Below are positions 27,001-41,700 of a stretch of 64,000 bases of DNA, in pieces. The notes below the pieces were generated by a model. It did no database searches, had not been told where the DNA came from, and saw only the letters and a program-made list of their open reading frames with translations. The stretch is from Eupeodes corollae (taxonomy: Eukaryota; Arthropoda; Insecta; Diptera; Syrphidae): the NCBI RefSeq assembly GCF_945859685.1, contig NW_026605706.1, positions 1 to 64,000 of the forward strand. Direction: 5' to 3'. Positions within the stretch are counted from its first letter, which is position 1. Each line of letters begins with the position of its first letter. The translations under genes and the position numbers were made by a program.

Positions 27001-29405
27001 CCTAATCAAGATCTATCATTATAGATATAGATGAGTCATTTTGGAGCATCCTGAAGGATTTTTGATGTTCTAGACGAAAATCAAATCACACCCAAAACCA
27101 TCACCTGATCCTTCCCAACCCCCAAAATCGATCAAGACTTCAAAATAGATACTTGACATGTACTAGAAAAAGATACTCCTAATCAAGATCTATCATTATA
27201 GATATAGATGAGTCATTTTGGAGCATCCTGAAGGATTTTTGATGTTCTAGACGAAAATCAAATCACACCCAAAACCATCACCTGATCCTTCCCAACCCCC
27301 AAAATCGATCAAGACTTCAAAATAGATACTTGACATGTACTAGAAAAAGATACTCCTAATCAAGATCTATCATTATAGATATAGATGAGTCATTTTGGAG
27401 CATCCTGAAGGATTTTTGATGTTCTAGACGAAAATCAAATCACACCCAAAAACCATCACCTGATCCTTCCCAACCCCCAAAATCGATCAAGACTTCAAAA
27501 TAGATACTTGACATGTACTAGAAAAAGATACTCCTAATCAAGATCTATCATTATAGATATAGATGAGTCATTTTGGAGCATCCTGAAGGATTTTTGATGT
27601 TCTAGACGAAAATCAAATCACACCCAAAACCATCACCTGATCCTTCCCAACCCCCAAAATCGATCAAGACTTCAAAATAGATACTTGACATGTACTAGAA
27701 AAAGATACTCCTAATCAAGATCTATCATTATAGATATAGATGAGTCATTTTGGAGCATCCTGAAGGATTTTTGATGTTCTAGACGAAAATCAAATCACAC
27801 CCCAAAACCATCACCTGATCCTTCCCAACCCCCAAAAATCGATCAAGACTTCAAAATAGATACTTGACATGTACTAGAAAAAGATACTCCTAATCAAGAT
27901 CTATCATTATAGATATAGATGAGTCATTTTGGAGCATCCTGAAGGATTTTTGATGTTCTAGACGAAAATCAAATCACACCCAAAACCATCACCTGATCCT
28001 TCCCAACCCCCAAAATCGATCAAGACTTCAAAATAGATACTTGACATGTACTAGAAAAAGATACTCCTAATCAAGATCTATCATTATAGATATAGATGAG
28101 TCATTTTGGAGCATCCTGAAGGATTTTTGATGTTCTAGACGAAAATCAAATCACACCCAAAACCATCACCTGATCCTTCCCAACCCCCAAAATCGATCAA
28201 GACTTCAAAATAGATACTTGACATGTACTAGAAAAAGATACTCCTAATCAAGATCTATCATTATAGATATAGATGAGTCATTTTGGAGCATCCTGAAGGA
28301 TTTTTGATGTTTCTAGACGAAAATCAAATCACACCCAAAACCATCACCTGATCCTTCCCAACCCCCAAAATCGATCAAGACTTCAAAATAGATACTTGAC
28401 ATGTACTAGAAAAAGATACTCCTAATCAAGATCTATCATTATAGATATAGATGAGTCATTTTGGAGCATCCTGAAGGATTTTTGATGTTCTAGACGAAAA
28501 TCAAATCACACCCAAAACCATCACCTGATCCTTCCCAACCCCCAAAATCGATCAAGACTTCAAAATAGATACTTGACATGTACTAGAAAAAGATACTCCT
28601 AATCACGATCTATCAATATAGATATAGATGAGTCATTTTGGAGCATCCTGAAGGATTTTTGATGTTCTAGACGAAAATCAAATCACACCCAAAACCATCA
28701 CCTGATCCTTCCCAACCCCCAAAATCGATCAAGACTTCAAAATAGATACTTGACATGTACTAGAAAAAGATACTCCTAATCAAGATCTATCATTATAGAT
28801 ATAGATGAGTCATTTTGGAGCATCCTGAAGGATTTTTGATGTTCTAGACGAAAATCAAATCACACCCAAAACCATCACCTGATCCTTCCCAACCCCCCAA
28901 AATCGATCAAGACTTCAAAATAGATACTTGACATGTACTAGAAAAAGATACTCCTAATCAAGATCTATCATTATAGATATAGATGAGTCATTTTGGAGCA
29001 TCCTGAAGGATTTTTGATGTTCTAGACGAAAATCAAATCACACCCAAAACCATCACCTGATCCTTCCCAACCCCCAAAATCGATCAAGACTTCAAAATAG
29101 ATACTTGACATGTACTAGAAAAAGATACTCCTAATCAAGATCTATCATTATAGATATAGATGAGTCATTTTGGAGCATCCTGAAGGATTTTTGATGTTCT
29201 AGACGAAAATCAAATCACACCCAAAACCATCACCTGATCCTTCCCAACCCCCAAAATCGATCAAGACTTCAAAATAGATACTTGACATGTACTTGAAAAA
29301 GATACTCCTAATCAAGATCTATCATTATAGATATAGATGAGTCATTTTGGAGCATCCTGAAGGATTTTTGATGTTCTAGACGAAAATCAAATCACACCCA
29401 AAAAC
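25640..29405 (+). repeat. Cluster of homopolymer indels within the array
   Basis: Nine single-base homopolymer length changes fall in 3.8 kb: T4 instead of T5 near 25640 and 26882, C6 instead of C5 at 26941 and 28893, A5 instead of A4 at 27448, 27834 and 29400, C4 instead of C3 at 27800, and TTT instead of TT at 28310. There is also an AGAT duplication near 25730. In the remaining 60 kb I found only one homopolymer change (A6 at 4707). The pattern resembles uncorrected long-read error, but a genuine hypermutated stretch cannot be excluded from sequence alone. Confidence 0.85.
25721..25745 (+). repeat. 4-bp AGAT duplication in a monomer
   Basis: AATAGATAGATACTTGAC replaces AATAGATACTTGAC, a tandem duplication of four bases, followed by a private G to T (CATTTACTAG). 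The unit gains 4 bp but has lost one T at its start, so the phase changes by a net +3. Confidence 0.9.
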
Positions 29406-29684
29406 CATCACCTGATCCTTCCCAACCCCCAAAATCGATCAAGACTTCAAAATAGATACTTGACATGTACTAGAAAAAGATACTCCTAATCAAGATCTAT
29501 CATTATAGATATAGATGAGTCATTTTGGAGCATCCTGAAGGATTTTTGATGTTCTAGACGAAAATCAAATCACACCCAAAACCATCACCTGATCCTTCCC
29601 AACCCCCAAAATCGATCAAGACTTCAAAATAGATACTTGACATGTACTAGAAAAAGATACTCCTAATCAAGATCTATCATTATA

Positions 29685-30575
29685 AATATAGATGAGTCAT
29701 TTTGGAGCATCCTAAAGGATTTTTGATGTTCTAGACGAAAATCAAATCACACCCAAAACCATCACCTGATCCTTCCCAACCCCCAAAATCGATCAAGACT
29801 TCCAAATAGATACTTGACATGTACTAGAAAAAGATACTCCTAATCAAGATCTATAATTATAGATATAAATGAGTCATTTTGGAGCATCCTGAAGGATTTT
29901 TGATGTTCTAGACGAAAATCAAATCACACCCAAAACCATCACCTGATCCTTCCCAACCCCCAAAATCGATCAAGACTTCAAAATAGATACTTGACATGTA
30001 TTAGAAAAAGATACTCCTAATCAAGATCCATCATTATAGATATAGATGAGTCATTTTGGAGCATCCTGAAGGATTTTTGATGTTCTAGACGAAAATCAAA
30101 TCACACCCAAAACCATCACCTGATCCTTCCCAACCCCCAAAATCGATCAAGACTTCAAAATAGATACTTGACATGTACTAGAAAAAGATTTTCCTAATCA
30201 AGATCTATCATTATAGATATAGATGAGTCATTTTGGAGCATCCTGAAGGATTTTTGATGTTCTAGACGAAAATCAAATCACACCCAAAACCATCACCTGA
30301 TCCTTCCCAACCCCCAAAATCGATCAAGACTTCAAAATAGATACTTGACATGTACTAGAAAAAGATACTCCTAATCAAGATCTATCATTATAGATATAGA
30401 TGAGTCATTTTGGAGCATCCTGAAGGATTTTTGATGTTCTAGACGAAAATCAAATCACACCCAAAACCATCACCTGATCCTTCCCAACCCCCAAAATCGA
30501 TCAAGACTTCAAAATAGATACTTGACATGTACTAGAAAAAGATACTCCTAATCAAGATCTATCATAATAGGTATA
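29685..30575 (+). repeat. Segmental duplication D, copy 1
   Basis: About five monomers carry a marker series: CCTAAAGG at 29714, ACTTCCAAAT at 29803, CTATAATTA at 29855, ATATAAATG near 29868, GATCCATC near 30029, GATTTTCC at 30190-30191 and TAGGTATAG at 30571. The series recurs in the same order at 34.3-35.5 kb with an offset of 4596 bp (26 monomers less a 6-bp deletion), except the last marker. Private changes such as T at 30001 date from after the copying. Confidence 0.85.
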
Positions 30576-33500
30576 GATGAGTCATTTTGGAGCATCCTGA
30601 AGGATTTTTGATGTTCTAGACGAAAATCAAATCACACCCAAAACCATCACCTGATCCTTCCCAACCCCCAAAATCGATCAAGACTTCAAAATAGATACTT
30701 GACATGTACTAGAAAAAGATACTCCTAATCAAGATCTATCATTATAGATATAGATGAGTCATTTTGGAGCATCCTGAAGGATTTTTGATGTTCTAGACGA
30801 AAATCAAATCACACCCAAAACCATCACCTGATCCTTCCCAACCCCCAAAATCGATCAAGACTTCAAAATAGATACTTGACATGTACTAGAAAAAGATACT
30901 CCTAATCAAGATCTATCATTATAGATATAGATGAGTCATTTTGGAGCATCCTGAAGGATTTTTGATGTTCTAGACGAAAATCAAATCACACCCAAAACCA
31001 TCACCTGATCCTTCCCAACCCCCAAAATCGATCAAGACTTCAAAATAGATACTTGACATGTACTAGAAAAAGATACTCCTAATCAAGATCTATCATTATA
31101 GATATAGATGAGTCATTTTGGAGCATCCTGAAGGATTTTTGATGTTCTAGACGAAAATCAAATCACACCCAAAACCATCACCTGATCCTTCCCAACCCCC
31201 AAAATCGATCAAGACTTCAAAATAGATACTTGACATGTACTAGAAAAAGATACTCCTAATCAAGATCTATCATTATAGATATAGATGAGTCATTTTGGAG
31301 CATCCTGAAGGATTTTTGATGTTCTAGACGAAAATCAAATCACACCCAAAACCATCACCTGATCCTTCCCAACCCCCAAAATCGATCAAGACTTCAAAAT
31401 AGATACTTGACATGTACTAGAAAAAGATACTCCTAATCAAGATCTATCATTATAGATATAGATGAGTCATTTTGGAGCATCCTGAAGGATTTTTGATGTT
31501 CTAGACGAAAATCAAATCACACCCAAAACCATCACCTGATCCTTCCCAACCCCCAAAATCGATCAAGACTTCAAAATAGATACTTGACATGTACTAGAAA
31601 AAGATACTCCTAATCAAGATCTATCATTATAGATATAGATGAGTCATTTTGGAGCATCCTGAAGGATTTTTGATGTTCTAGACGAAAATCAAATCACACC
31701 CAAAACCATCACCTGATCCTTCCCAACCCCCAAAATCGATCAAGACTTCAAAATATATACTTGACATGTACTAGAAAAAGATACTCCTAATCAAGATCTA
31801 TCATTATAGATATAGATGAGTCATTTTGGAGCATCCTGAAGGATTTTTGATGTTCTAGACGAAAATCAAATCACACCCAAAACCATCACCTGATCCTTCC
31901 CAACCCCCAAAATCGATCAAGACTTCAAAATAGATACTTGACATGTACTAGAAAAAGATACTCCTAATCAAGATCTATCATTATAGATATAGATGAGTCA
32001 TTTTGGAGCATCCTGAAGGATTTTTGATGTTCTAGACGAAAATCAAATCACACCCAAAACCATCACCTGATCCTTCCCAACCCCCAAAATCGATCAAGAC
32101 TTCAAAATAGATACTTGACATGTACTAGAAAAAGATACTCCTAATCAAGATCTATCATTATAGATATAGATGAGTCATTTTGGAGCATCCTGAAGGATTT
32201 TTGATGTTCTAGACGAAAATCAAATCACACCCAAAACCATCACCTGATCCTTCCCAACCCCCAAAATCGATCAAGACTTCAAAATAGATACTTGACATGT
32301 ACTAGAAAAAGATACTCCTAATCAAGATCTATCATTATAGATATAGATGAGTCATTTTGGAGCATCCTGAAGGATTTTTGATGTTCTAGACGAAAATCAA
32401 ATCACACCCAAAACCATCACCTGATCCTTCCCAACCCCCAAAATCGATCAAGACTTCAAAATAGATACTTGACATGTACTAGAAAAAGATACTCCTAATC
32501 AAGATCTATCATTATAGATATAGATGAGTCATTTTGGAGCATCCTGAAGGATTTTTGATGTTCTAGACGAAAATCAAATCACACCCAAAACCATCACCTG
32601 ATCCTTCCCAACCCCCAAAATCGATCAAGACTTCAAAATAGATACTTGACATGTACTAGAAAAAGATACTCCTAATCAAGATCTATCATAATAGATATAG
32701 ATGAGTCATTTTGGAGCATCCTGAAGGATTTTTGATGTTCTAGACGAAAATCAAATCACACCCAAAACCATCACCTGATCCTTCCCAACCCCCAAAATCG
32801 ATCAAGACTTCAAAATAGATACTTGACATGTACTAGAAAAAGATACTCCTAATCAAGATCTATCATTATAGATATAGATGAGTCATTTTGGAGCATCTTG
32901 AAGGATTTTTGATGTTCTAGACGAAAATCAAATCACACCCAAAACCATCACCTGATCCTTCCCAACCCCCAAAATCGATCAAGACTTCAAAATAGATACT
33001 TGACATGTACTAGAAAAAGATACTCCTAATCAAGATCTATCATTATAGATATAGATGAGTCATTTTGGAGCATCCTGAAGGATTTTTGATGTTCTAGACG
33101 AAAATCAAATCACACCCAAAACCATCACCTGATCCTTCCCAACCCCCAAAATCGATCAAGACTTCAAAATAGATACTTGACATGTACTAGAAAAAGATAC
33201 TCCTAATCAAGATCTATCATTATAGATATAGATGAGTCATTTTGGAGCATCCTGAAGGATTTTTGATGTTCTAGACGAAAATCAAATCACACCCAAAACC
33301 ATCACCTGATCCTTCCCAACCCCCAAAATCGATCAAGACTTCAAAATAGATACTTGACATGTACTAGAAAAAGATACTCCTAATCAAGATCTATCATTAT
33401 AGATATAGATGAGTCATTTTGGAGCATCCTGAAGGATTTTTGATGTTCTAGACGAAAATCAAATCACACCCAAAACCATCACCTGATCCTTCCCAACCCC

Positions 33501-34004
33501 CAAAATCGATCAAGACTTCAAAATAGATACTTGACATGTACTAGAAAAAGATACTCCTAATCAAGATCTATCATTATAGATATAGATGAGTCATTTTGGA
33601 GCATCCTGAAGGATTTTTGATGTTCTAGACGAAAATCAAATCACACCCAAAACCATCACCTGATCCTTCCCAACCCCCAAAATCGATCAAGACTTCAAAA
33701 TAGATACTTGACATGTACTAGAAAAAGATACTCCTAATCAAGATCTATCATTATAGATATAGATGAGTCATTTTGGAGCATCCTGAAGGATTTTTGATGT
33801 TCTAGACGAAAATCAAATCACACCCAAAACCATCACCTGATCCTTCCCAACCCCCAAAATCGATCAAGACTTCAAAATAGATACTTGACATGTACTAGAA
33901 AAAGATACTCCTAATCAAGATCTATCATTATAGATATAGATGAGTCATTTTGGAGCATCCTGAAGGATTTTTGATGTTCTAGACGAAAATCAAATCACAC
34001 CCAA

Positions 34005-34022
34005 AACCATCACCTTCCCAAC
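34005..34022 (+). repeat. Monomer with 6-bp deletion between CCT repeats
   Basis: CATCACCTTCCC replaces CATCACCTGATCCTTCCC. The lost six bases lie between CCT direct repeats at monomer positions 42-44 and 48-50, consistent with slippage. The unit is 171 bp. Confidence 0.9.
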
Positions 34023-34129
34023 CCCCAAAATCGATCAAGACTTCAAAATAGATACTTGACATGTACTAGAAAAAGATACTCCTAATCAAGATCTATCATT
34101 ATAGATATAGATGAGTCATTTTGGAGCAT

Positions 34130-35530
34130 CCTAAAGGATTTTTGATGTTCTAGACGAAAATCAAATCACACCCAAAACCATCACCTGATCCTTCCCAACC
34201 CCCAAAATCGATCAAGACTTCAAAATAGATACTTGACATGTACTAGAAAAAGATACTCCTAATCAAGATCTATCATTATAGATATAGATGAGTCATTTTG
34301 GAGCATCCTAAAGGATTTTTGATGTTCTAGACGAAAATCAAATCACACCCAAAACCATCACCTGATCCTTCCCAACCCCCAAAATCGATCAAGACTTCCA
34401 AATAGATACTTGACATGTACTAGAAAAAGATACTCCTAATCAAGATCTATAATTATAGATATAAATGAGTCATTTTGGAGCATCCTGAAGGATTTTTGAT
34501 GTTCTAGACGAAAATCAAATCACACCCAAAACCATCACCTGATCCTTCCCAACCCCCAAAATCGATCAAGACTTCAAAATAGATACTTGACATGTACTAG
34601 AAAAAGATACTCCTAATCAAGATCCATCATTATAGATATAGATGAGTCATTTTGGAGCATCCTGAAGGATTTTTGATGTTCTAGACGAAAATCAAATCAC
34701 ACCCAAAACCATCACCTGATCCTTCCCAACCCCCAAAATCGATCAAGACTTCAAAATAGATACTTGACATGTACTAGAAAAAGATTTTCCTAATCAAGAT
34801 CTATCATTATAGATATAGATGAGTCATTTTGGAGCATCCTGAAGGATTTTTGATGTTCTAGACGAAAATCAAATCACACCCAAAACCATCACCTGATCCT
34901 TCCCAACCCCCAAAATCGATCAAGACTTCAAAATAGATACTTGACATGTACTAGAAAAAGATACTCCTAATCAAGATCTATCATTATAGATATAGATGAG
35001 TCATTTTGGAGCATCCTGAAGGATTTTTGATGTTCTAGACGAAAATCAAATCACACCCAAAACCATCACCTGATCCTTCCCAACCCCCAAAATCGATCAA
35101 GACTTCAAAATAGATACTTGAAATGTACTAGAAAAAGATACTCCTAATCAAGATCTATCATTATAGATATAGATGAGTCATTTTGGAGCATCCTGAAGGA
35201 TTTTTGATGTTCTAGACGAAAATCAAATCACACCCAAAACCATCACCTGATCCTTCCCAACCCCCAAAATCGATCAAGACTTCAAAATAGATACTTGACA
35301 TGTACTAGAAAAAGATACTCCTAATCAAGATCTATCATTATAGATATAGATGAGTCATTTTGGAGCATCCTGAAGGATTTTTGATGTTCTAGACGAAAAT
35401 CAAATCACACCCAAAACCATCACCTGATCCTTCCCAACCCCCAAAATCGATCAAGACTTCAAAATAGATACTTGACATGTACTAGAAAAAGATACTCCTA
35501 ATCAAGATCTATCATTATAGGTATAGATGA
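34130..35530 (+). repeat. Segmental duplication D, copy 2
   Basis: This repeats the copy 1 marker series: CCTAAAGG at 34133 and again at 34310, ACTTCCAAAT at 34399, CTATAATTA at 34451, ATATAAATG, GATCCATC, GATTTTCC at 34786-34787 and TAGGTATAG at 35521. The CCTAAAGG monomer is doubled here, and two extra monomers lie between GATTTTCC and TAGGTATAG. Those changes show later whole-unit gains. Confidence 0.85.
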
Positions 35531-37812
35531 GTCATTTTGGAGCATCCTGAAGGATTTTTGATGTTCTAGACGAAAATCAAATCACACCCAAAACCATCAC
35601 CTGATCCTTCCCAACCCCCAAAATCGATCAAGACTTCAAAATAGATACTTGACATGTACTAGAAAAAGATACTCCTAATCAAGATCTATCATTATAGATA
35701 TAGATGAGTCATTTTGGAGCATCCTGAAGGATTTTTGATGTTCTAGACGAAAATCAAATCACACCCAAAACCATCACCTGATCCTTCCCAACCCCCAAAA
35801 TCGATCAAGACTTCAAAATAGATACTTGACATGTACTAGAAAAAGATACTCCTAATCAAGATCTATCATTATAGATATAGATGAGTCATTTTGGAGCATC
35901 CTGAAGGATTTTTGATGTTCTAGACGAAAATCAAATCACACCCAAAACCATCACCTGATCCTTCCCAACCCCCAAAATCGATCAAGACTTCAAAATAGAT
36001 ACTTGACATGTACTAGAAAAAGATACTCCTAATCAAGATCTATCATTATAGATATAGATGAGTCATTTTGGAGCATCCTGAAGGATTTTTGATGTTCTAG
36101 ACGAAAATCAAATCACACCCAAAACCATCACCTGATCCTTCCCAACCCCCAAAATCGATCAAGACTTCAAAATAGATACTTGACATGTACTAGAAAAAGA
36201 TACTCCTAATCAAGATCTATCATTATAGATATAGATGAGTCATTTTGGAGCATCCTGAAGGATTTTTGATGTTCTAGACGAAAATCAAATCACACCCAAA
36301 ACCATCACCTGATCCTTCCCAACCCCCAAAATCGATCAAGACTTCAAAATAGATACTTGACATGTACTAGAAAAAGATACTCCTAATCAAGATCTATCAT
36401 TATAGATATAGATGAGTCATTTTGGAGCATCCTGAAGGATTTTTGATGTTCTAGACGAAAATCAAATCACACCCAAAACCATCACCTGATCCTTCCCAAC
36501 CCCCAAAATCGATCAAGACTTCAAAATAGATACTTGACATGTACTAGAAAAAGATACTCCTAATCAAGATCTATCATTATAGATATAGATGAGTCATTTT
36601 GGAGCATCCTGAAGGATTTTTGATGTTCTAGACGAAAATCAAATCACACCCAAAACCATCACCTGATCCTTCCCAACCCCCAAAATCGATCAAGACTTCA
36701 AAATAGATACTTGACATGTACTAGAAAAAGATACTCCTAATCAAGATCTATCATTATAGATATAGATGAGTCATTTTGGAGCATCCTGAAGGATTTTTGA
36801 TGTTCTAGACGAAAATCAAATCACACCCAAAACCATCACCTGATCCTTCCCAACCCCCAAAATCGATCAAGACTTCAAAATAGATACTTGACATGTACTA
36901 GAAAAAGATACTCCTAATCAAGATCTATCATTATAGATATAGATGAGTCATTTTGGAGCATCCTGAAGGATTTTTGATGTTCTAGACGAAAATCAAATCA
37001 CACCCAAAACCATCACCTGATCCTTCCCAACCCCCAAAATCGATCAAGACTTCAAAATAGATACTTGACATGTACTAGAAAAAGATACTCCTAATCAAGA
37101 TCTATCATTATAGATATAGATGAGTCATTTTGGAGCATCCTGAAGGATTTTTGATGTTCTAGACGAAAATCAAATCACACCCAAAACCATCACCTGATCC
37201 TTCCCAACCCCCAAAATCGATCAAGACTTCAAAATAGATACTTGACATGTACTAGAAAAAGATACTCCTAATCAAGATCTATCATTATAGATATAGATGA
37301 GTCATTTTGGAGCATCCTGAAGGATTTTTGATGTTCTAGACGAAAATCAAATCACACCCAAAACCATCACCTGATCCTTCCCAACCCCCAAAATCGATCA
37401 AGACTTCAAAATAGATACTTGACATGTACTAGAAAAAGATACTCCTAATCAAGATCTATCATTATAGATATAGATGAGTCATTTTGGAGCATCCTGAAGG
37501 ATTTTTGATGTTCTAGACGAAAATCAAATCACACCCAAAACCATCACCTGATCCTTCCCAACCCCCAAAATCGATCAAGACTTCAAAATAGATACTTGAC
37601 ATGTACTAGAAAAAGATACTCCTAATCAAGATCTATCATTATAGATATAGATGAGTCATTTTGGAGCATCCTGAAGGATTTTTGATGTTCTAGACGAAAA
37701 TCAAATCACACCCAAAACCATCACCTGATCCTTCCCAACCCCCAAAATCGATCAAGACTTCAAAATAGATACTTGACATGTACTAGAAAAAGATACTCCT
37801 AATCAAGATCTA
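35530..37812 (+). repeat. Run of apparently identical monomers
   Basis: From just after the variant at 35521 to the C to A change near 37813 I see no difference from the consensus, so about twelve consecutive units look identical. Such a run indicates very recent amplification or conversion, or assembly smoothing. A missed single change is possible. Confidence 0.6.
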
Positions 37813-38730
37813 TAATTATAGATATAGATGAGTCATTTTGGAGCATCCTGAAGGATTTTTGATGTTCTAGACGAAAATCAAATCACACCCAAAACCATCA
37901 CCTGATCCTTCCCAACCCCCAAAATCGATCAAGACTTCAAAATAGATACTTGACATGTACTAGAAAAAGATACTCCTAATCAAGATCTATCATTATAGAT
38001 ATAGATGAGTCATTTTGGAGCATCCTGAAGGATTTTTGATGTTCTAGACGAAAATCAAATCACACCCAAAACCATCACCTGATCCTTCCCAACCCCCAAA
38101 ATCGATCAAGACTTCAAAATAGATACTTGACATGTACTAGAAAAAGATACTCCTAATCAAGATCTATCATTATAGATATAGATGAGTCATTTTGGAGCAT
38201 CCTGAAGGATTTTTGATGTTCTAGACGAAAATCAAATCACACCCAAAACCATCACCTGATCCTTCCCAACCCCCAAAATCGATCAAGACTTCAAAATAGA
38301 TACTTGACATGTACTAAAAAAAGATACTCCTAATCAAGATCTATCATTATAGATATAGATGAGTCATTTTGGAGCATCCTGAAGGATTTTTGATGTTCTA
38401 GACGAAAATCAAATCACACCCAAAACCATCACCTGATCCTTCCCAACCCCCAAAATCGATCAAGACTTCAAAATAGATACTTGACATGTACTAGAAAAAG
38501 ATACTCCTAATCAAGATCTATCATTATAGATATAGATGAGTCATTTTGGAGCATCCTGAAGGATTTTTGATGTTCTAGACGAAAATCAAATCACACCCAA
38601 AACCATCACCTGATCCTTCCCAACCCCCAAAATCGATCAAGACTTCAAAATAGATACTTGACATGTACTAGAAAAAGATACTCCTAATCAAGATCTATCA
38701 TTATAGATATAGATGAGTCATTTTGGAGCA

Positions 38731-41700
38731 TTCTGAAGGATTTTTGATGTTCTAGACAAAAATCAAATCACACCCAAAACCATCACCTGATCCTTCCCAA
38801 CCCCCAAAATCGATCAAGACTTCAAAATAGATACTTGACATGTACTAGAAAGAGATACTCCTAATCAAGATCTATCATTATAGATATAGATGAGTCATTT
38901 TGGAGCATCCTGAAGGATTTTTGATGTTCTAGACGAAAATCAAATCACACCCAAAACCATCACCTGATCCTTCCCAACCCCCAAAATCGATCAAGACTTC
39001 AAAATAGATACTTGACATGTACTAGAAAAAGATACTCCTAATCAAGATCTATCATTATAGATATAGATGAGTCATTTTGGAGCATCCTGAAGGATTTTTG
39101 ATGTTCTAGACGAAAATCAAATCGCACCCAAAACCATCACCTGATCCTTCCCAACCCCCAAAATCGATCAAGACTTCAAAATAGATACTTGACATGTACT
39201 AGAAAAAGATACTCCTAATCAAGATCTATCATTATAGATACAGATGAGTCATTTTGGAGCATCCTGAAGGATTTTTGATGTTCTAGACGAAAATCAAATC
39301 ACACCCAAAACCATCACCTGATCCTTCCCAACCCCCAAAATCGATCAAGACTTCAAAATAGATACTTGACATGTACTAGAAAAAGATACTCCTAATCAAG
39401 ATCTATCATTATAGATATAGATGAGTCATTTTGGAGCATCCTGAAGGATTTTTGATGTTCTAGACGAAAATCAAATCACACCCAAAACCATCACCTGATC
39501 CTTCCCAACCCCCAAAATCGATCAAGACTTCAAAATAGATACTTGACATGTACTAGAAAAAGATACTCCTAATCAAGATCTATCATTATAGATATAGATG
39601 AGTCATTTTGGAGCATCCTGAAGGATTTTTGATGTTCTAGACGAAAATCAAATCACACCCAAAACCATCACCTGATCCTTCCGAACTCCCAAAATCGATC
39701 AAGACTTCAAAATAGATACTTGACATGTACTAGAAAAAGATACTCCTAATCAAGATCTATCATTATAGATATAGATGAGTCATTTTGGAGCATCCTGAAG
39801 GATTTTTGATGTTCTAGACGAAAATCAAATCACACCCAAAACCATCACCTGATCCTTCCCAACCCCTAAAATCGATCAAGACTTCAAAATAGATACTTGA
39901 CATGTACTAGAAAAAGATACTCCTAATCAAGATCTATCATTATAGATATAGATGAGTCATTTTGGAGCATCCTGAAGGATTTTTGATGTTCTAGACGAAA
40001 ATCAAATCACACCCAAAACCATCACCTGATACTTCCCAACCCCCAAAATCGATCAAGACTTCAAAATAGATACTTGACATGTACTAGAAAAAGATACTCC
40101 TAATCAAGATCTATCATTATAGATATAGATGAGTCATTTTGGAGCATCCTGAAGGATTTTTGATGTTCTAGACGAAAATCAAATCACACCCAAAACCATC
40201 ACCTGATACTTCCCAACCCCCAAAATCGATCAAGACTTCAAAATAGATACTTGACATGTACTAGAAAAAGATACTCCTAATCAAGATCTATCATTATAGA
40301 TATAGATGAGTCATTTTGGAGCATCCTGAAGGATTTTTGATGTTCTAGACGAAAATCAAATCACACCCAAAACCATCACCTGATCCTTCCCAACCCCCAA
40401 AATCGATCAAGACTTCAAAATAGATACTTGACATGTACTAGAAAAAGATACTCCTAATCAAGATCTATCATTATAGATATAGATGAGTCATTTTGGAGCA
40501 TCCTGAAGGATTTTTGATGTTCTAGACGAAAATCAAATCACACCCAAAACCATCACCTGATCCTTCCCAACCCCCAAAATCGATCAAGACTTCAAAATAG
40601 ATACTTGACATGTACTAGAAAAAGATACTCCTAATCAAGATCTATCATTATAGATATAGATGAGTCATTTTGGAGCATCCTGAAGGATTTTTGATGTTCT
40701 AGACGAAAATCAAATCACACCCAAAACCATCACCTGATCCTTCCCAACCCCCAAAATCGATCAAGACTTCAAAATAGATACTTGACATGTACTAGAAAAA
40801 GATACTCCTAATCAAGATCTATCATTATAGATATAGATGAGTCATTTTGGAGCATCCTGAAGGATTTTTGATGTTCTAGACGAAAATCAAATCACACCCA
40901 AAACCATCACCTGATCCTTCCCAACCCCCAAAATCGATCAAGACTTCAAAATAGATACTTGACATGTACTAGAAAAAGATACTCCTAATCAAGATCTATC
41001 ATTATAGATATAGATGAGTCATTTTGGAGCATCCTGAAGGATTTTTGATGTTCTAGACGAAAATCAAATCACACCCAAAACCATCACCTGATCCTTCCCA
41101 ACCCCCAAAATCGATCAAGACTTCAAAATAGATACTTGACATGTACTAGAAAAAGATACTCCTAATCAAGATCTATCATTATAGATATAGATGAGTCATT
41201 TTGGAGCATCCTGAAGGATTTTTGATGTTCTAGACGAAAATCAAATCACACCCAAAACCATCACCTGATCCTTCCCAACCCCCAAAATCGATCAAGACTT
41301 CAAAATAGATACTTGACATGTACTAGAAAAAGATACTCCTAATCAAGATCTATCACTATAGATATAGATGAGTCATTTTGGAGCATCCTGAAGGATTTTT
41401 GATGTTCTAGACGAAAATCAAATCACACCCAAAACCATCACCTGATCCTTCCCAACCCCCAAAATCGATCAAGACTTCAAAATAGATACTTGACATGTAC
41501 AAGAAAAAGATACTCCTAATCAAGATCTATCATTATAGATATAGATGAGTCATTTTGGAGCATCCTGAAGGATTTTTGATGTTCTGGACGAAAATCAAAT
41601 CACACCCAAAACCATCACCTGATCCTTCCCAACCCCCAAAATCGATCAAGACTTCAAAATAGATACTTGACATGTACTAGAAAAAGATACTCCTAATCAA

